Shown: positions 8,159 to 18,021, counted from the stretch's first letter. The stretch: 64,000 nt of DNA from Streptomyces exfoliatus (GCF_000725545.1 NZ_JNZP01000015.1:62001-126000); one strand, 5' to 3'. Numbers and translations: made by a program. Notes: generated by a model not told the origin, from the sequence alone.

Positions 8159-10528
8159 GTGTTGTCCCCCACCACGAAGAGAGCCTCGCTGCTCGCGTCC
8201 GGCGCGGCCGTCGCCGGCCTGCTGCTCAGCTCGCTCGCCGGCGGCGTCTCGTACGCGGCCGACAACGAGACCTGTCGCCCCGACGGGCTCTACAAGACCC
8301 CGGGCGTCGACGTCCCGTACTGCTCGGTCTACGACACCGAGGGCCGCGAGAAGATGGGCGCGGACCACCAGCGCCGGGTCATCGGCTACTTCACCGGCTG
8401 GCGCACCGGCAAGAACGGCGAGCCCGCGTACCTCGCCAAGGACATCCCGTGGGAGAAGATCACCCACATCAACTACGCCTTCGGGCACATCGGCGGGGAC
8501 AACAAGCTCTCCGTCGGCGCGGACGGTCCGAACAACGCGGCCACCGGGATGACCTGGCCCGGTGTCGCCGGAGCCGAGATGGACCCGTCGTACGCGTACA
8601 AGGGCCACTTCAACCTGCTCAACAAGTTCAAGAAGCAGCACCCGGACGTGAAGACGCTGATCTCGGTCGGCGGCTGGGCCGAGACCGGCGGCTACTTCGC
8701 GGACAACGGTGACCGGGTGAACTCCGGCGGCTTCTACTCGATGGCCACCAACGCCGACGGTTCGGTCAACCAGGCCGGGATCGACACCTTCGCCACCTCG
8801 GCCGTCGACTTCATCCGGAAGTACGGGTTCAACGGCGTCGACATCGACTACGAGTACCCGACGACCATGAAGGACGCCGGAAACCCGCTCGACTGGCAGT
8901 TCGCCAACGCGCGCCGCGCCGGACTCGTGCAGGGCTACGCGGCCCTCATGAAGTCCCTGCGCGAGAAGCTGGACACGGCCGGCGCCACCGACGGCAAGCA
9001 CTACCTGCTGACCGTCGCCGCCCCGTCCTCCGGCTACCTGCTGCGGGGCATGGAGACCTTCCAGATGCAGAAGTATCTGGACTACGTCAACATCATGTCC
9101 TACGACCTGCACGGCGCCTGGAACGAGTACGTCGGGCCCAACGCCTCCCTCTTCGACGACGGCAAGGACGGCGAGCTCGCCGCGGCCAACGTCTACGGCT
9201 CGGCGCAGTACGGCAACATCGGCTACCTCAACACCGACTGGGCGTACCACTACTTCCGCGGCTCCATGCCGGCCGGCCGCATCAACATCGGCCTGCCCTA
9301 CTACACCCGCGGCCACAAGAACGTCCAGGGCGGCACGGACGGCCTGTGGGGCAAGGCCTCCGCGACCACCTGCCCGGCCGGTGCCGGTCTGACCAAGTGC
9401 GGTGACGGCGCGACCGGCATCGACAACCTGTGGCACGACAAGGACACCAACGGTGTCGAGTCGCCCGCCGGCTCCAACCCGATGTGGCACGCCAAGAACC
9501 TCGAGAAGGGGATCGTCGGCGACTACGTCACCCGGTACGGCTTCCCGGCGACCACCACCCTGACCGGCACCTACGCCCGCAAGTACGACTCGACCCTGGT
9601 CGCGCCGTGGCTGTGGAACGCCCAGAAGAAGGTCTTCCTCTCCACCGAGGACGAGCAGTCCGTGGCCGCGAAGGCCGACTACGTGGTCGACCGCGGCATC
9701 GGCGGCACCATGGTCTGGGAGATGGCCGGCGACTACGCCTGGAACGCCACCAAGGGCCAGTACGAGATGGGCTCCACGCTCACCTCGCTGATGTACGACA
9801 AGTTCAAGGCGGCCACCCCGTACGGCGCGAAGAAGTCCAACAAGGCGCTGCCGACGCAGGCCGTGAACATCGACGCGCAGTTCACCGAGTTCAAGCTCGG
9901 CGACTCGAACTACCCGATCACGCCGAAGATCAAGATCACCAACAAGACGGCGTCGACGCTGCCCGGCGGCACGGAGTTCCAGTTCGACTACTCCACCTCG
10001 GCCCCGGCCAACGCCTCCGACCAGTCCGGCTTCGGCACCAAGGTCATCAGCAGCGACCACACGGGCTCCAACGTGGGCGGCCTGAAGGGCGACTTCCACC
10101 GCGTCTCCCTGAAGCTCCCGGCCTGGCAGTCGCTGGCCCCCGGCGCCACGGTCGACCTGGCGTTCAACTACTACCTGCCGGTGTCCACCCCCTCCAACTG
10201 GACGGTGAACATCAACGGCACGACGTACGCCCTCGCCGGTGACCTGGCGCGCGGTACGACGGTGGTGGAGCCCGGCTCCACGACGCCGCCCACCACGCCG
10301 CCCACCACCCCGCCGACGACTCCCCCGACCACGCCTCCGACGACCCCGCCGACCACGCCGCCCACCGGCAGCTGCACCGCCCCGGCGTACGTGGCCGGCA
10401 CGGTCTACAACGCGGGCAACGAGGTCTCCCACAAGGGCAAGAAGTGGAAGGCCCAGTGGTGGACCCAGAACGAGGAGCCGGGTACCACCGGCGAGTGGGG
10501 CGTCTGGAAGGACCTCGGCACCTGCTGA
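8159..10528 (+). CDS. secreted GH18 chitinase with C-terminal chitin-binding module
   Basis: Hydrolyses chitin outside the cell. The protein has 789 residues from a GTG with AGGAGG 8 nt upstream. A signal peptide covers about residues 1-34 ([17 protein letters not shown] then SYAAD). The GH18 barrel runs from about 60 to 550, with the catalytic motif GVDIDYEYP and proton donor E232, plus SVGGW and MSYDLHGAW. An Ig-like chitinase C-type domain (about 565-700) follows. A Thr-Pro linker (about 705-735, [12 protein letters not shown]) then leads to a Trp-rich carbohydrate-binding module of the CBM5/12 type ([17 protein letters not shown]). The promoter carries DasR-type repeats. Monocistronic, with hairpins downstream. 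Confidence 0.95.
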   Translation: MLSPTTKRASLLASGAAVAGLLLSSLAGGVSYAADNETCRPDGLYKTPGVDVPYCSVYDTEGREKMGADHQRRVIGYFTGWRTGKNGEPAYLAKDIPWEKITHINYAFGHIGGDNKLSVGADGPNNAATGMTWPGVAGAEMDPSYAYKGHFNLLNKFKKQHPDVKTLISVGGWAETGGYFADNGDRVNSGGFYSMATNADGSVNQAGIDTFATSAVDFIRKYGFNGVDIDYEYPTTMKDAGNPLDWQFANARRAGLVQGYAALMKSLREKLDTAGATDGKHYLLTVAAPSSGYLLRGMETFQMQKYLDYVNIMSYDLHGAWNEYVGPNASLFDDGKDGELAAANVYGSAQYGNIGYLNTDWAYHYFRGSMPAGRINIGLPYYTRGHKNVQGGTDGLWGKASATTCPAGAGLTKCGDGATGIDNLWHDKDTNGVESPAGSNPMWHAKNLEKGIVGDYVTRYGFPATTTLTGTYARKYDSTLVAPWLWNAQKKVFLSTEDEQSVAAKADYVVDRGIGGTMVWEMAGDYAWNATKGQYEMGSTLTSLMYDKFKAATPYGAKKSNKALPTQAVNIDAQFTEFKLGDSNYPITPKIKITNKTASTLPGGTEFQFDYSTSAPANASDQSGFGTKVISSDHTGSNVGGLKGDFHRVSLKLPAWQSLAPGATVDLAFNYYLPVSTPSNWTVNINGTTYALAGDLARGTTVVEPGSTTPPTTPPTTPPTTPPTTPPTTPPTTPPTGSCTAPAYVAGTVYNAGNEVSHKGKKWKAQWWTQNEEPGTTGEWGVWKDLGTC

Positions 10529-10560
10529 CGCGCCCCCACTGACACCACCCGCAGAAGACT

Positions 10561-10636
10561 CCCGGCGGCGGATATCCACGGCCCTTGCCGCCGCCGGGCC
10601 CCTCAGCGCCGCGCCCCCCTGTCCGGGGCGCGGCGC
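10561..10636. terminator. two hairpins between the convergent chitinase and ROK genes
   Basis: The first stem is CCCGGCGGCGG/CCGCCGCCGGG (10561-10571 with 10588-10598). The second is a stronger 12-bp stem GCGCCGCGCCCC/GGGGCGCGGCGC (10606-10617 with 10625-10636) with a 7-nt loop. Both lie between two converging stops, so they can terminate in both directions. Confidence 0.7.
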
Positions 10637-10701
10637 CGGCGCGTTTCCGGGCCCTGCGGGACACGGCCCTGCGGGACACCCGCCCCGCAGGAACACCCGC
10701 C

Positions 10702-11826
10702 CTACGGGAACAGCGCGTCCTGGGCCGCGTCGCGGGCCCTGAGCAGGGCGCCGCGAAGGACCGCCGCGTCCCCGAGCGCGGTCGCGCGGACCTCCGTGCG
10801 CAACGGCGACAACCCCGAGAGCGCCGACCGGACGCGGGCGGCCAGTTCGACGCCGCCCTGGTGGCCGGTCTCGCCGGCGAGGACCACGCAGCCGGGGTCC
10901 AGGACGGCGGCGACGGCCGCCGCGCCGACGGCGAGGTGGCGGGCGAGCGCGTCGAGGAACGGGCCGTGGCCCGAGGTGAGGGCGCCCGCCGGGTCGAGTC
11001 CGTGGGTGACGGCGAGGGCCGAGACGGCGGCCGCGCAGACCAGTTCGTGGAAACCGCCGTCGCAGCCGGTGCCCGAGGGCAGCCCGGAGGTGCCGGGCAC
11101 GGGCAGGAAGCCGATCTCGCCGGCGCCGCCCGAGGCCCCGCGGCGGAGCCGTCCGTCCAGGACGACGGCGGCGCCGACGCCCTGGCCGAGCCAGAGCAGG
11201 ACGAAGTCCTCGCGGTCGCTCGCCGCCCCCTCGCGCAGTTCGGCCACGGCGGCCAGGTTCGTCTCGTTCTCGACGAGGACGTGGGCCGGCAGCCTGTCCT
11301 GGAGGACGCCGACGAGCCGCCGGTGCCAGGCGGGCAGGCCCGTGGAATCGCGCAGCTCGCCGGTGTCCGGGTCGATGAGCCCTGGCGCGCCGACGGCCAC
11401 GGTGTGCAGCCGGTCGGCGCCGGCCTCCTTCGCGGTGCGCTCCAGGAGGGTGACGGCCTTCTCCACGGCAGGGCCCGTGCCGCCGTCGTCGCCGACGGGT
11501 GCGGAGGCCTCGGCGAGGGTGGTGCCGAGCAGGTCGGAGACGGCGACGGAGACGGAGCGGGTGCGTACGTCGAGCGCGGCGAGGTGCGCGCGGTCGGCGA
11601 CGATCCCGTACAGCCTGGCGTTGGGGCCGCGGCGCTCCGCGCCGGACTCCCCGACGACATGGACGAGCCCGGACTCGCTGAGCCGCTCGACGAGGTCGGC
11701 GACGGTCGGGCGGGAGAGCCCGGTGAGCGTCTTGAGCTGGGTGGCCGTCAACGGGCCGGTGTCCTGGAGCAGGCGCAGGGCGAGCCGGTCGTTGATGGCC
11801 CGTGCGGTGCTCGGGGATGCGGCCAT
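10702..11826 (-). CDS. ROK-family transcriptional regulator
   Basis: A 374-residue protein with an N-terminal winged helix-turn-helix (about residues 10-65, including LTATQLKTLTGLSRPTVADL) joined to a ROK sugar-kinase-like domain (VGAPGLIDPDTGE, LLWLGQGVGAAVV, GASGGAGEIGFLPV). The zinc signature usual for ROK proteins (CxCGxxGCxE) is reduced here to GTGCDGGFHE, so only part of it is kept. Such proteins generally repress a neighbouring sugar uptake or catabolism gene and respond to a sugar. It is divergent from an MFS carrier, with a palindrome in the 103-bp gap, which suggests the carrier is its target. The ligand is unknown. Confidence 0.88.
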   Translation of the reverse strand: MAASPSTARAINDRLALRLLQDTGPLTATQLKTLTGLSRPTVADLVERLSESGLVHVVGESGAERRGPNARLYGIVADRAHLAALDVRTRSVSVAVSDLLGTTLAEASAPVGDDGGTGPAVEKAVTLLERTAKEAGADRLHTVAVGAPGLIDPDTGELRDSTGLPAWHRRLVGVLQDRLPAHVLVENETNLAAVAELREGAASDREDFVLLWLGQGVGAAVVLDGRLRRGASGGAGEIGFLPVPGTSGLPSGTGCDGGFHELVCAAAVSALAVTHGLDPAGALTSGHGPFLDALARHLAVGAAAVAAVLDPGCVVLAGETGHQGGVELAARVRSALSGLSPLRTEVRATALGDAAVLRGALLRARDAAQDALFP

Positions 11827-11876
11827 GCGGGGATCCTCTCAGACGCGATTCCCGTGCGGATCCCCTGCGGACTATT

Positions 11877-11897
11877 TATCAGGCAGGGTCCCTGATA
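11877..11897. promoter_or_regulatory. palindromic operator between ROK regulator and MFS gene
   Basis: Perfect 7-bp arms TATCAGG and CCTGATA are separated by 7 bp (CAGGGTC). The flanks continue A/T-rich (ACTATT and GTTTAC), unusual in this GC-rich DNA. The site lies 33 bp before the MFS ATG and 51 bp before the ROK start. It is the obvious candidate for autoregulation and carrier repression. Confidence 0.65.
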
Positions 11898-11929
11898 GTT
11901 TACCGCTCACCACGACACAGGGGGGCCAC

Positions 11930-13156
11930 ATGGCGCCGGACACCGTCCACAGCATCGAGCGTCTGCGGCGGGCGCGCTTCGCCGTCGCCGCGGTCTTCTG
12001 CGTCCACGGCGCGGTGACCGGCAGTTTCGCGACCCGCATCCCCTGGATCCAGGAACACGCGGGCGTCAGCGCGGGACAGCTCGGACTCGCCCTCGCCTTC
12101 CCCGCCCTCGGCGCCTCCCTCGCCATGCCGCTCGCCGGAGCCGTCAGCCACCGCTTCGGCGCCCGTACGGCCCTGCGCGGCCTGCTCGCCCTGTGGACGC
12201 TCTCCCTGACGCTGCCCTCGCTCGCCCCGAACGTCTGGGGCCTCTGCGCCGTGCTCTTCGTGTACGGCGCGACCGCCGGCATGTCCGACGTGGCGATGAA
12301 CGCGCTCGGCGTCGAGACCGAGAACCGGCTCGGCAAGTCCATCATGTCGAGCCTGCACGGCATGTGGAGCGCGGGTGCGCTCATCGGTTCCGCGGCCGGC
12401 ACGGTCGCCGCCCACCTCGGCGGCGACGCCCGCCTCCACCATCTGATCGCGGCCCTGGTCCTGACCGCCCTCGGGCTGCTGTTCTGCCAGGGCGTCCTTG
12501 ACGTGCACAGCACCCCGGACGCGGAGGCGCCGCCGCGCTTCTCGCTGCCGCCGAAGTCGGCGCTGATCATCGGCGCGGTCGGCTTCTGCGCGGTGTTCGC
12601 CGAGGGCGCCAGCCTCGACTGGTCGGCCGTCTACCTCCGGGACGAGCTGGGCAGCTCCGCCGGGCTCGCGGCCGCCTCCACCACCGCCTTCGCGCTGACG
12701 ATGACCATCGCGCGGCTCGCCGGCGACCGGGTCGTGGACCGCTTCGGCGCGGTCCGTACCGTACGGGTCGGCGGTGCCGTCGCCACCCTCGGCGGGGTCC
12801 TCGTCGTCCTCGCCCCGCACGCCGCCGTCGCGATGGCCGGATTCGGTCTGATCGGGCTCGGAGTCGCGGTCGTGGTCCCGCTCGCCTTCGCGGCGGCCGG
12901 GCGCAGCGGCCCGAACCCCAGCCAGGCCATCGCGGGCGTCGCCACCATCACGTACACCTCGGGGCTCATCGCCCCTTCGGCGATCGGCGGCATCGCCGAC
13001 GTGACCTCCCTGGTCTTCTCGTTCGGCCTGGTCACGCTGCTCGCCCTGGGTCTCGTCGTCGGCGCGGGCGTGCTCAGGAGCGCCGACCGGAAGGCGACGC
13101 CGGCGCCGACGCCCGACGGGGCTCCGGCGAAGACCTCCGGGCCGGTCGGGGGCTGA
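11930..13156 (+). CDS. MFS transporter
   Basis: A 408-residue, roughly 12-helix major facilitator of the FucP/YbjJ-like sort. The N terminus is MAPDTVHSIERLRRARFAVA, followed by the pore motif VTGSFATRIPWIQEHAGVSA. The loop MNALGVETENRLGKSIMSSLHGMWSAG resembles YbjJ-type carriers. The C-terminal tail is Pro/Ala-rich and cytosolic. The ATG at 11930 follows a G-run ribosome site. The long open frame upstream of it runs antisense through the ROK gene and is not coding. The divergent ROK gene and shared operator suggest a sugar or sugar-derivative substrate. No substrate can be read from sequence. Confidence 0.85.
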   Translation: MAPDTVHSIERLRRARFAVAAVFCVHGAVTGSFATRIPWIQEHAGVSAGQLGLALAFPALGASLAMPLAGAVSHRFGARTALRGLLALWTLSLTLPSLAPNVWGLCAVLFVYGATAGMSDVAMNALGVETENRLGKSIMSSLHGMWSAGALIGSAAGTVAAHLGGDARLHHLIAALVLTALGLLFCQGVLDVHSTPDAEAPPRFSLPPKSALIIGAVGFCAVFAEGASLDWSAVYLRDELGSSAGLAAASTTAFALTMTIARLAGDRVVDRFGAVRTVRVGGAVATLGGVLVVLAPHAAVAMAGFGLIGLGVAVVVPLAFAAAGRSGPNPSQAIAGVATITYTSGLIAPSAIGGIADVTSLVFSFGLVTLLALGLVVGAGVLRSADRKATPAPTPDGAPAKTSGPVGG

Positions 13157-13277
13157 CCTCCGGCCCCGCCGGGGGCTGACCTCCGAGACGCGTCCTGACC
13201 GGCGGCGGCGCATAGCATGTGGCTGATCTTTTGCGGTCACGACACGGCCGCCGGAACCGGAGAACGGGAGCGACCTC

Positions 13278-14678
13278 ATGAACCTCGGCGTGCGCTGGAC
13301 CCTGCACGGCGACGGGCGAACACCCGCTCCCGGAGCCGTCGTCCGCCCGGACGAACGGCTCTCCTGGCCCCGTACGGCCGGTCTCGGCGCCCAGCACGTC
13401 GTCGCCATGTTCGGGGCGTCCTTCGTCGCCCCGGTCCTCATGGGCCTCGACCCGAACCTCGCGATCATGATGTCCGGTGTCGCGACCGCGATCTTCCTGC
13501 TCGCGACCCGTGGCACCGTCCCCTCCTACCTGGGCTGCTCGCTCTCCTTCGTCGGTGTCGCCGCCGCCATCCGGGCCTCCGGCGGCAGCAGCGCCACCGT
13601 CACCGGTGCGATCCTCGTCGTCGGCGCGGTGCTCTTCCTCGCCGGTCTCGCGGTCCGCAGGTTCGGCGCGCGGATCATCCACGGGGCGATGCCCCCGATC
13701 GTGACCGGCGCCGTCGTCATGCTGATCGGCTTCAACCTGGCCCCGGTCACCGCGTCGACGTACTGGCCGCAGGACCAGTGGACGGCCCTCCTCGTGATGC
13801 TGTTCACCGGTCTCGCCGTCGTCTGTCTGCGCGGCTTCTGGTCCCGGATCGCGATCTTCCTCGGTCTGATCTTCGGCTACGGGATCTCCTGGGTCTTCGA
13901 CCTCGTCTTCGGGAAGATCCACTCCATGTCCCCGAGCGGGCAGGTCACCGACCACTGGCGGCTCGACCTCTCCGGAGTGTCCAAGGCCGACTGGATCGGC
14001 CTGCCCTCGTTCCACGGGCCCAGCTTCGAGTGGTCCGCGATCCTGGTCGCGCTGCCCGTCGTCATCGCCCTGATCGCCGAGAACGCGGGCCATGTGAAGG
14101 CCGTCGGCGAGATGACCGGCGACGACCTGGACGACCAGCTCGGCACCGCGATCGCCGCAGACGGCGCGGCCTCGATGCTGTCGACGGCCGTGGGCGGCCC
14201 GCCGAACACCACGTACTCGGAGAACATCGGCGTCATGGCCGCCACCCGGGTCTACTCGACCGCCGCCTACTGGGCCGCCGCCGGCTTCGCCCTGCTCTTC
14301 GGCCTCTGCCCGAAGTTCGGCGCGGTGGTCGCCGCCATCCCCGGCGGTGTCCTGGGCGGCATCACCGTGATCCTGTACGGCATGATCGGCCTGCTCGGCG
14401 CCCAGATCTGGATCAACGCCAAGGTGGACCTGCGCAATCCGCTCAACCTGGTCCCCGCCGCCGCCGGCATCATCATCGGGGTCGGCGGGGTGAAGCTGAC
14501 CTTCTCCGACACCTTCGAGCTGGGCGGCATCGCGCTCGGCACGATCGTCGTCATCACCGGCTACCACGTGCTGCGCGCCTTCGCCCCGGCCCACCTCAAG
14601 GAGCAGGAGCCGCTGCTGGACTCCGGGACCAGCTCGTACGAGAGCACGTCGGGCGAGGAACCGCTGTCGAAGAACTGA
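13278..14678 (+). CDS. uracil/xanthine permease (NCS2, UraA-type)
   Basis: A 466-residue nucleobase:cation symporter of the NCS2/NAT family with about 14 membrane spans. The N-terminal GAQHVVAMFGASFVAPVLMG and the two conserved acidic residues in LIAENAGHVKAVGEM and PNTTYSENIGVMAATRV correspond to the substrate-binding glutamates of UraA. NGR-type xanthine signatures are not evident, so uracil is the more likely substrate. ATG at 13278 with GGGAG upstream. It stands alone between an MFS gene and a DUF5995 gene. Its role would be pyrimidine salvage. Confidence 0.88.
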   Translation: MNLGVRWTLHGDGRTPAPGAVVRPDERLSWPRTAGLGAQHVVAMFGASFVAPVLMGLDPNLAIMMSGVATAIFLLATRGTVPSYLGCSLSFVGVAAAIRASGGSSATVTGAILVVGAVLFLAGLAVRRFGARIIHGAMPPIVTGAVVMLIGFNLAPVTASTYWPQDQWTALLVMLFTGLAVVCLRGFWSRIAIFLGLIFGYGISWVFDLVFGKIHSMSPSGQVTDHWRLDLSGVSKADWIGLPSFHGPSFEWSAILVALPVVIALIAENAGHVKAVGEMTGDDLDDQLGTAIAADGAASMLSTAVGGPPNTTYSENIGVMAATRVYSTAAYWAAAGFALLFGLCPKFGAVVAAIPGGVLGGITVILYGMIGLLGAQIWINAKVDLRNPLNLVPAAAGIIIGVGGVKLTFSDTFELGGIALGTIVVITGYHVLRAFAPAHLKEQEPLLDSGTSSYESTSGEEPLSKN

Positions 14679-14699
14679 GTGATTCGCCCGTTCTGGGTA

Positions 14700-14734
14700 A
14701 GCCGGGCCGCGGGTGTTCCCTCCGGGGCCCGGCT
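14700..14734. terminator. hairpin after the uracil permease
   Basis: A 9-bp stem AGCCGGGCC/GGCCCGGCT (14700-14708 with 14726-14734) with a GC-rich inner loop, 22 nt past the permease stop. It also sits just before the next start, so a leader role is possible. Confidence 0.5.
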
Positions 14735-14751
14735 GCTGGGACGCTGCCCCC

Positions 14752-15450
14752 ATGGCGCAGACCACGCAGATCGGGCAGTTCACCGCGGTCGACCCGGTGG
14801 TCGAGCGGATGCGTGTCATCCGCTCGGCCTGGCATCCCACCGACGGCGTCGCCGTCTTCAACCGGGTCTATCTGACGGTCACGGAGGAGATCGGCCACGC
14901 CATCGAGTCCGGCACCTTCGCCGACCGCCGGGCGGCCGCGACCCTGGACGTGCGCTTCGCCGAGCGCTACCTGTCGGTCGTCGACTCCGTCGCCGCCGGC
15001 GCCCCCGCCCCGGCGTGCTGGCGGCCGCTGTTCCACTACCGGCGCCACCCCGGCGTACGACCGCTGCAGTTCGCGCTGGCCGGGATCAACGCGCACATCG
15101 GGCACGACCTGGCCCTCGCCGTGGTCGACACCTGCCGGACGCTGGAGTGCGCCCCGGAGGACCTGGAGGACGACTTCGACCGCGTCGGCGACATCCTCGT
15201 CCTCCTCGAGGAGCGGATCCGCGAGGAGGTCATGCCGGGTCCCGACCTGCTGGAGATCACGGACCCGCTGACACATCTGCTGGGCTGCTGGAGCCTGGAG
15301 CGGGCCCGCGACGGGGCCTGGCTGGCGGCCCGCTCACTCTGGCAACTGCGCGAACTCCCCGACCTGGCCGAGGAGTTCAGGGAACGCCTCGACCGGTCGG
15401 TGGGCCTCGTCGGGCGGATGCTGCTCACTCCGCTGGGCCCGCGCGACTGA
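14752..15450 (+). CDS. DUF5995 family protein, function unknown
   Basis: A 232-residue soluble, largely helical protein. It resembles the actinobacterial DUF5995 family: FNRVYLTVTEEIGHAIE, WRPLFHYRRHPGVRPLQFAL, AGINAHIGHDLALAVVDTC and the LLGCWSLERARDGAW segment. Several conserved His/Asp residues (HIGHD) hint at a metal site, but no reaction is known to me. The ATG at 14752 gives the compact form. An upstream ATG (14713) would add 13 residues inside the hairpin region. It converges on davB with only 6 nt between stops. Confidence 0.75.
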   Translation: MAQTTQIGQFTAVDPVVERMRVIRSAWHPTDGVAVFNRVYLTVTEEIGHAIESGTFADRRAAATLDVRFAERYLSVVDSVAAGAPAPACWRPLFHYRRHPGVRPLQFALAGINAHIGHDLALAVVDTCRTLECAPEDLEDDFDRVGDILVLLEERIREEVMPGPDLLEITDPLTHLLGCWSLERARDGAWLAARSLWQLRELPDLAEEFRERLDRSVGLVGRMLLTPLGPRD

Positions 15451-15456
15451 GTCCGC

Positions 15457-17154
15457 TCAGTCCTCCGGCAGCTCGACCGGGGCGATCTCGTCGTACACGT
15501 CGCCCGGACCCGGGTTGGTGGCGTCGGTGCCGCCGCCGAAGTGGTGCATCACGCCCCAGACCGCGTTGAGCGCCGTCTGCACCGCGCCCTCGGCCCAGCC
15601 GGCCGTCCAGGAGATGTCGTCACCCGCGAGGAAGATGCCCCGCTTGTCCTCGGGGAGGCGATCCTGCATGAAGTGCGTGAACAGGCGCCGCTGGTAGCGG
15701 TAGTGGCCCGGCAGGTTCGCCTTGAAGGCGCCCATGAAGTAGGGCTCGTTCTCCCAGGAGACCGTCACCGGGTTGCCGATGATGTGCTTCCGGATGTCGA
15801 CCTTCGGGTAGATCTCGCCGAGCGACTTCAGCATGACCTCCATCCGCTCGTTCGCGGAGAGCGGCAGCCACTTCAGGCTGTCGTCGCACCAGGTGTACGA
15901 GAGGCAGATGGTGGCCGGCTTGTCCGGTCCGTCGTCCAGGAGGTACGTGCCGCGGGTCATCCGGTCGGTCAGCGTCATCGACATGACGTCCCGGCCCGTC
16001 TCCTCGTCCTTGTCCAGCCAGAACGGCCGGTCCACGGGGACGAAGAGCTTCGACGACTCCATGTAGTGGGTGCGCTCGATCGCCGTCCAGTGGTCGATCG
16101 GGAAGAGCGAGTCGTCACAGGCGATCTTGGACAGCAGCATCCAGGACTGGGCGGTGAAGATCGCCGCCTGGTACGTCCGGATGTCGCCGGAGGCGTCGGT
16201 GACGGTGATGCGGTTGCCGGCGGTCCGGTTCAGCCGGGTCACGGCCGGCTTCGGGACGCCGTCGTGGAGCGAGCTGAGCGAGGTGCCCTGCGCCCAGTGG
16301 ACGATCTTCTCCGGCTCGCGCTCCCACAGCCGCAGCGGCAGCTGCTGAGAGCCACCGACGATGCCGCGGTGGTGGTCGTCGGCCTCGGTGTAGACGACGC
16401 GGAGGATCTCCAGGATGGAGTTCGGGAAGTCGGTGTCCCAGCCGCCGGTGCCGAAGCCGACCTGGCCGAAGATCTCACGGTGCCGGAAGGACTTGAAGGA
16501 CTCCGACTCGCAGAGGAAGCCGTAGAAGGTCTGGTTGTCGAGCTTCTCGACGAGCTTCGACCAGATCTCACGGATGCGCGGGACGTCGCGCTCGCGCATG
16601 GCCTGGTTCATGTCGGAGAAGTCCGCGCCCTCGTCCAGACAGGCGTTCCACGCGTTCATCACGTCGCGGTAGACCTGGGGGAGGTCGTCGACGGTGGTGG
16701 CGTAGTGCGACTCGCCCTTGAGGTCGACGACGGTCGACGGGGTCGACTCGGCGAGCGGGTTCGGGAAGGGCGTGGTCTCCAGGCCGACCAGGTCGATGTA
16801 GTGCTGGAGCGCGGTCGACGAGGGCGGGAAGCGCATGGCGCCCATCTCGGCGGTGAGGCCCTCGGTGGCGGTGCCCTCGAAGCCCACGGTCCGCAGCCGG
16901 CCGCCGATCTGGTCGGCCTCGTAGACGACGGGCTTGAGGCCCATCTTCATCAGCTCGTACGCGGCGATGATGCCGGAGAGCCCGCCGCCGATGACGGCGA
17001 CCTCGGTGCCGTGCTCGGTCGCCGGTATCTGGCCGAGCCCGGCCGGGTGGGCCAGGAAGTCGTCGTACGCGTACGGGAAGTCCGGACCGAACATGGTGAT
17101 CGGCGGCTGGCCGTCGCTGTGCGGAACGGCGGTCGTGGGCACCGTGGACGTCAT
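15457..17154 (-). CDS. DavB-like flavin amino-acid 2-monooxygenase (lysine or arginine)
   Basis: An FAD-dependent amine-oxidase-fold enzyme of 565 residues. The dinucleotide fold is at residues 51-90 (VAVIGGGLSGIIAAYELMKM, acidic E79, then GGRLR). The whole protein follows the pattern I know for Pseudomonas L-lysine 2-monooxygenase DavB: GPDFPYAYDDFLAHPAGLG, HREIFGQVGFGTGGWDTDFP, ESSKLFVPVDRPFW, DRMTRGTYL, FLAGDDISWTAGWAEGAVQT and an ending GPGDVYDEIAP. DavB decarboxylates and oxidises lysine to 5-aminovaleramide. Arginine 2-monooxygenase, known biochemically from Streptomyces griseus, does the same to arginine. It lies 60 nt downstream of a nitrilase-type amidase, the expected next enzyme. 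Substrate between Lys and Arg is not settled. Confidence 0.85.
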   Translation of the reverse strand: MTSTVPTTAVPHSDGQPPITMFGPDFPYAYDDFLAHPAGLGQIPATEHGTEVAVIGGGLSGIIAAYELMKMGLKPVVYEADQIGGRLRTVGFEGTATEGLTAEMGAMRFPPSSTALQHYIDLVGLETTPFPNPLAESTPSTVVDLKGESHYATTVDDLPQVYRDVMNAWNACLDEGADFSDMNQAMRERDVPRIREIWSKLVEKLDNQTFYGFLCESESFKSFRHREIFGQVGFGTGGWDTDFPNSILEILRVVYTEADDHHRGIVGGSQQLPLRLWEREPEKIVHWAQGTSLSSLHDGVPKPAVTRLNRTAGNRITVTDASGDIRTYQAAIFTAQSWMLLSKIACDDSLFPIDHWTAIERTHYMESSKLFVPVDRPFWLDKDEETGRDVMSMTLTDRMTRGTYLLDDGPDKPATICLSYTWCDDSLKWLPLSANERMEVMLKSLGEIYPKVDIRKHIIGNPVTVSWENEPYFMGAFKANLPGHYRYQRRLFTHFMQDRLPEDKRGIFLAGDDISWTAGWAEGAVQTALNAVWGVMHHFGGGTDATNPGPGDVYDEIAPVELPED

Positions 17155-17214
17155 GGGGTACGGACTCCTTGCGCGGAAAAGGAAAGGCAGGTCGGGAAGG
17201 GCGGGGAGGGCGGC

Positions 17215-18021
17215 TCAGACGAGGGAGCCGTAGAGCCCGGGGCGACGGTCGGCGAGGTAGGGGTTGTTCTTCCGGGAGGCCGCCAGGAAGTCGGGGTCGA
17301 CCTCGCCGAAGACCAGGTCCTCGCCACGTCCGGCGCGGGCGCGGGCGGTGCCGTCGGGGCCCGCGAGGGTGGAGAGGCCGACGAACTCGAACTCGCCCTC
17401 GGGACCGGTCCGGTTCACGTACGCCACGTACATCTGGCTCTCGAAGGCGCGGACGGGGATCACCGACTCGGCGACGAACTGGAAGGGGTGCATCTGCGCG
17501 GTCGGGACGACGAGGAAGTCGGTGCCGGCGAGCGCGTGGGACCGGACGTTCTCCGGGAACTCGACGTCGTAGCAGATCAGCATGCCGACACGGACGCCGT
17601 CGACCTCGGCCTGGACGACCGTCAGGTCACCGGGGGTGAACCACTTCTGCTCGAAGCAGCCGAACAGGTGGGTCTTGCGGTAGTTCGCGAGGAAGGTGCC
17701 GTCGGCGCCGACGAGCCGGGCGGAGTTGTAGAGCACCCCGTGCCGCTCGGTGTCCCGCTCCGGGTAGCCGTAGACGATCGCGAGGCCGTGGCGGACGGCG
17801 AGCGCGGCGACGGCGCGCGCGGAGGGGCCGTCGGCGGGCTCGGCGAGCTTGGGGACGTCGTCGCCGATCGCGTACCCGGTGAGGAAGAGCTCCGGGGCGA
17901 CGAGGAGGCCGGCGCCGGTGGCCGCGGCGCGGCCGGCGGCCTCGTCGAGGACGGCGAGATTGGCGGCCACGTCACCGGGCTGTCCGGAGCTCTGGAGCAG
18001 GGCGGTGCGCAGCGCGGGCAT
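17215..18021 (-). CDS. nitrilase-superfamily amidase (DavA-like)
   Basis: A 268-residue carbon-nitrogen hydrolase. The Glu-Lys-Cys triad is present in VAPELFLTGY, NYRKTHLFG and MLICYDVEFPENVR. Size and order next to the DavB-like oxidase match the DavBA pair, in which DavA hydrolyses 5-aminovaleramide to 5-aminovalerate. For an arginine pathway the substrate would be 4-guanidinobutyramide. The ATG at 18021 begins MPALRTALLQSSGQPGDV, the usual nitrilase start. It is the first gene of a two-gene minus-strand unit and has three TTGCG boxes 84-142 nt upstream. Confidence 0.85.
   Translation of the reverse strand: MPALRTALLQSSGQPGDVAANLAVLDEAAGRAAATGAGLLVAPELFLTGYAIGDDVPKLAEPADGPSARAVAALAVRHGLAIVYGYPERDTERHGVLYNSARLVGADGTFLANYRKTHLFGCFEQKWFTPGDLTVVQAEVDGVRVGMLICYDVEFPENVRSHALAGTDFLVVPTAQMHPFQFVAESVIPVRAFESQMYVAYVNRTGPEGEFEFVGLSTLAGPDGTARARAGRGEDLVFGEVDPDFLAASRKNNPYLADRRPGLYGSLV

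Noticed and set aside
10269..10370. Short repeated DNA (ACCACGCCGCCC-like units) considered as a CRISPR or tandem-repeat locus
   Set aside because: It encodes the Thr-Pro linker of the chitinase in frame; no spacers and no cas genes.
7892..10696. A 934-codon minus-strand frame opposite the chitinase
   Set aside because: Low-complexity Val/Arg/Gly-rich product, entirely antisense to a well-supported secreted enzyme.
10796..11929. N-terminal extension of the MFS carrier into the ROK gene
   Set aside because: The extension is antisense to the ROK gene, basic and non-membrane; the ATG at 11930 gives a normal carrier.
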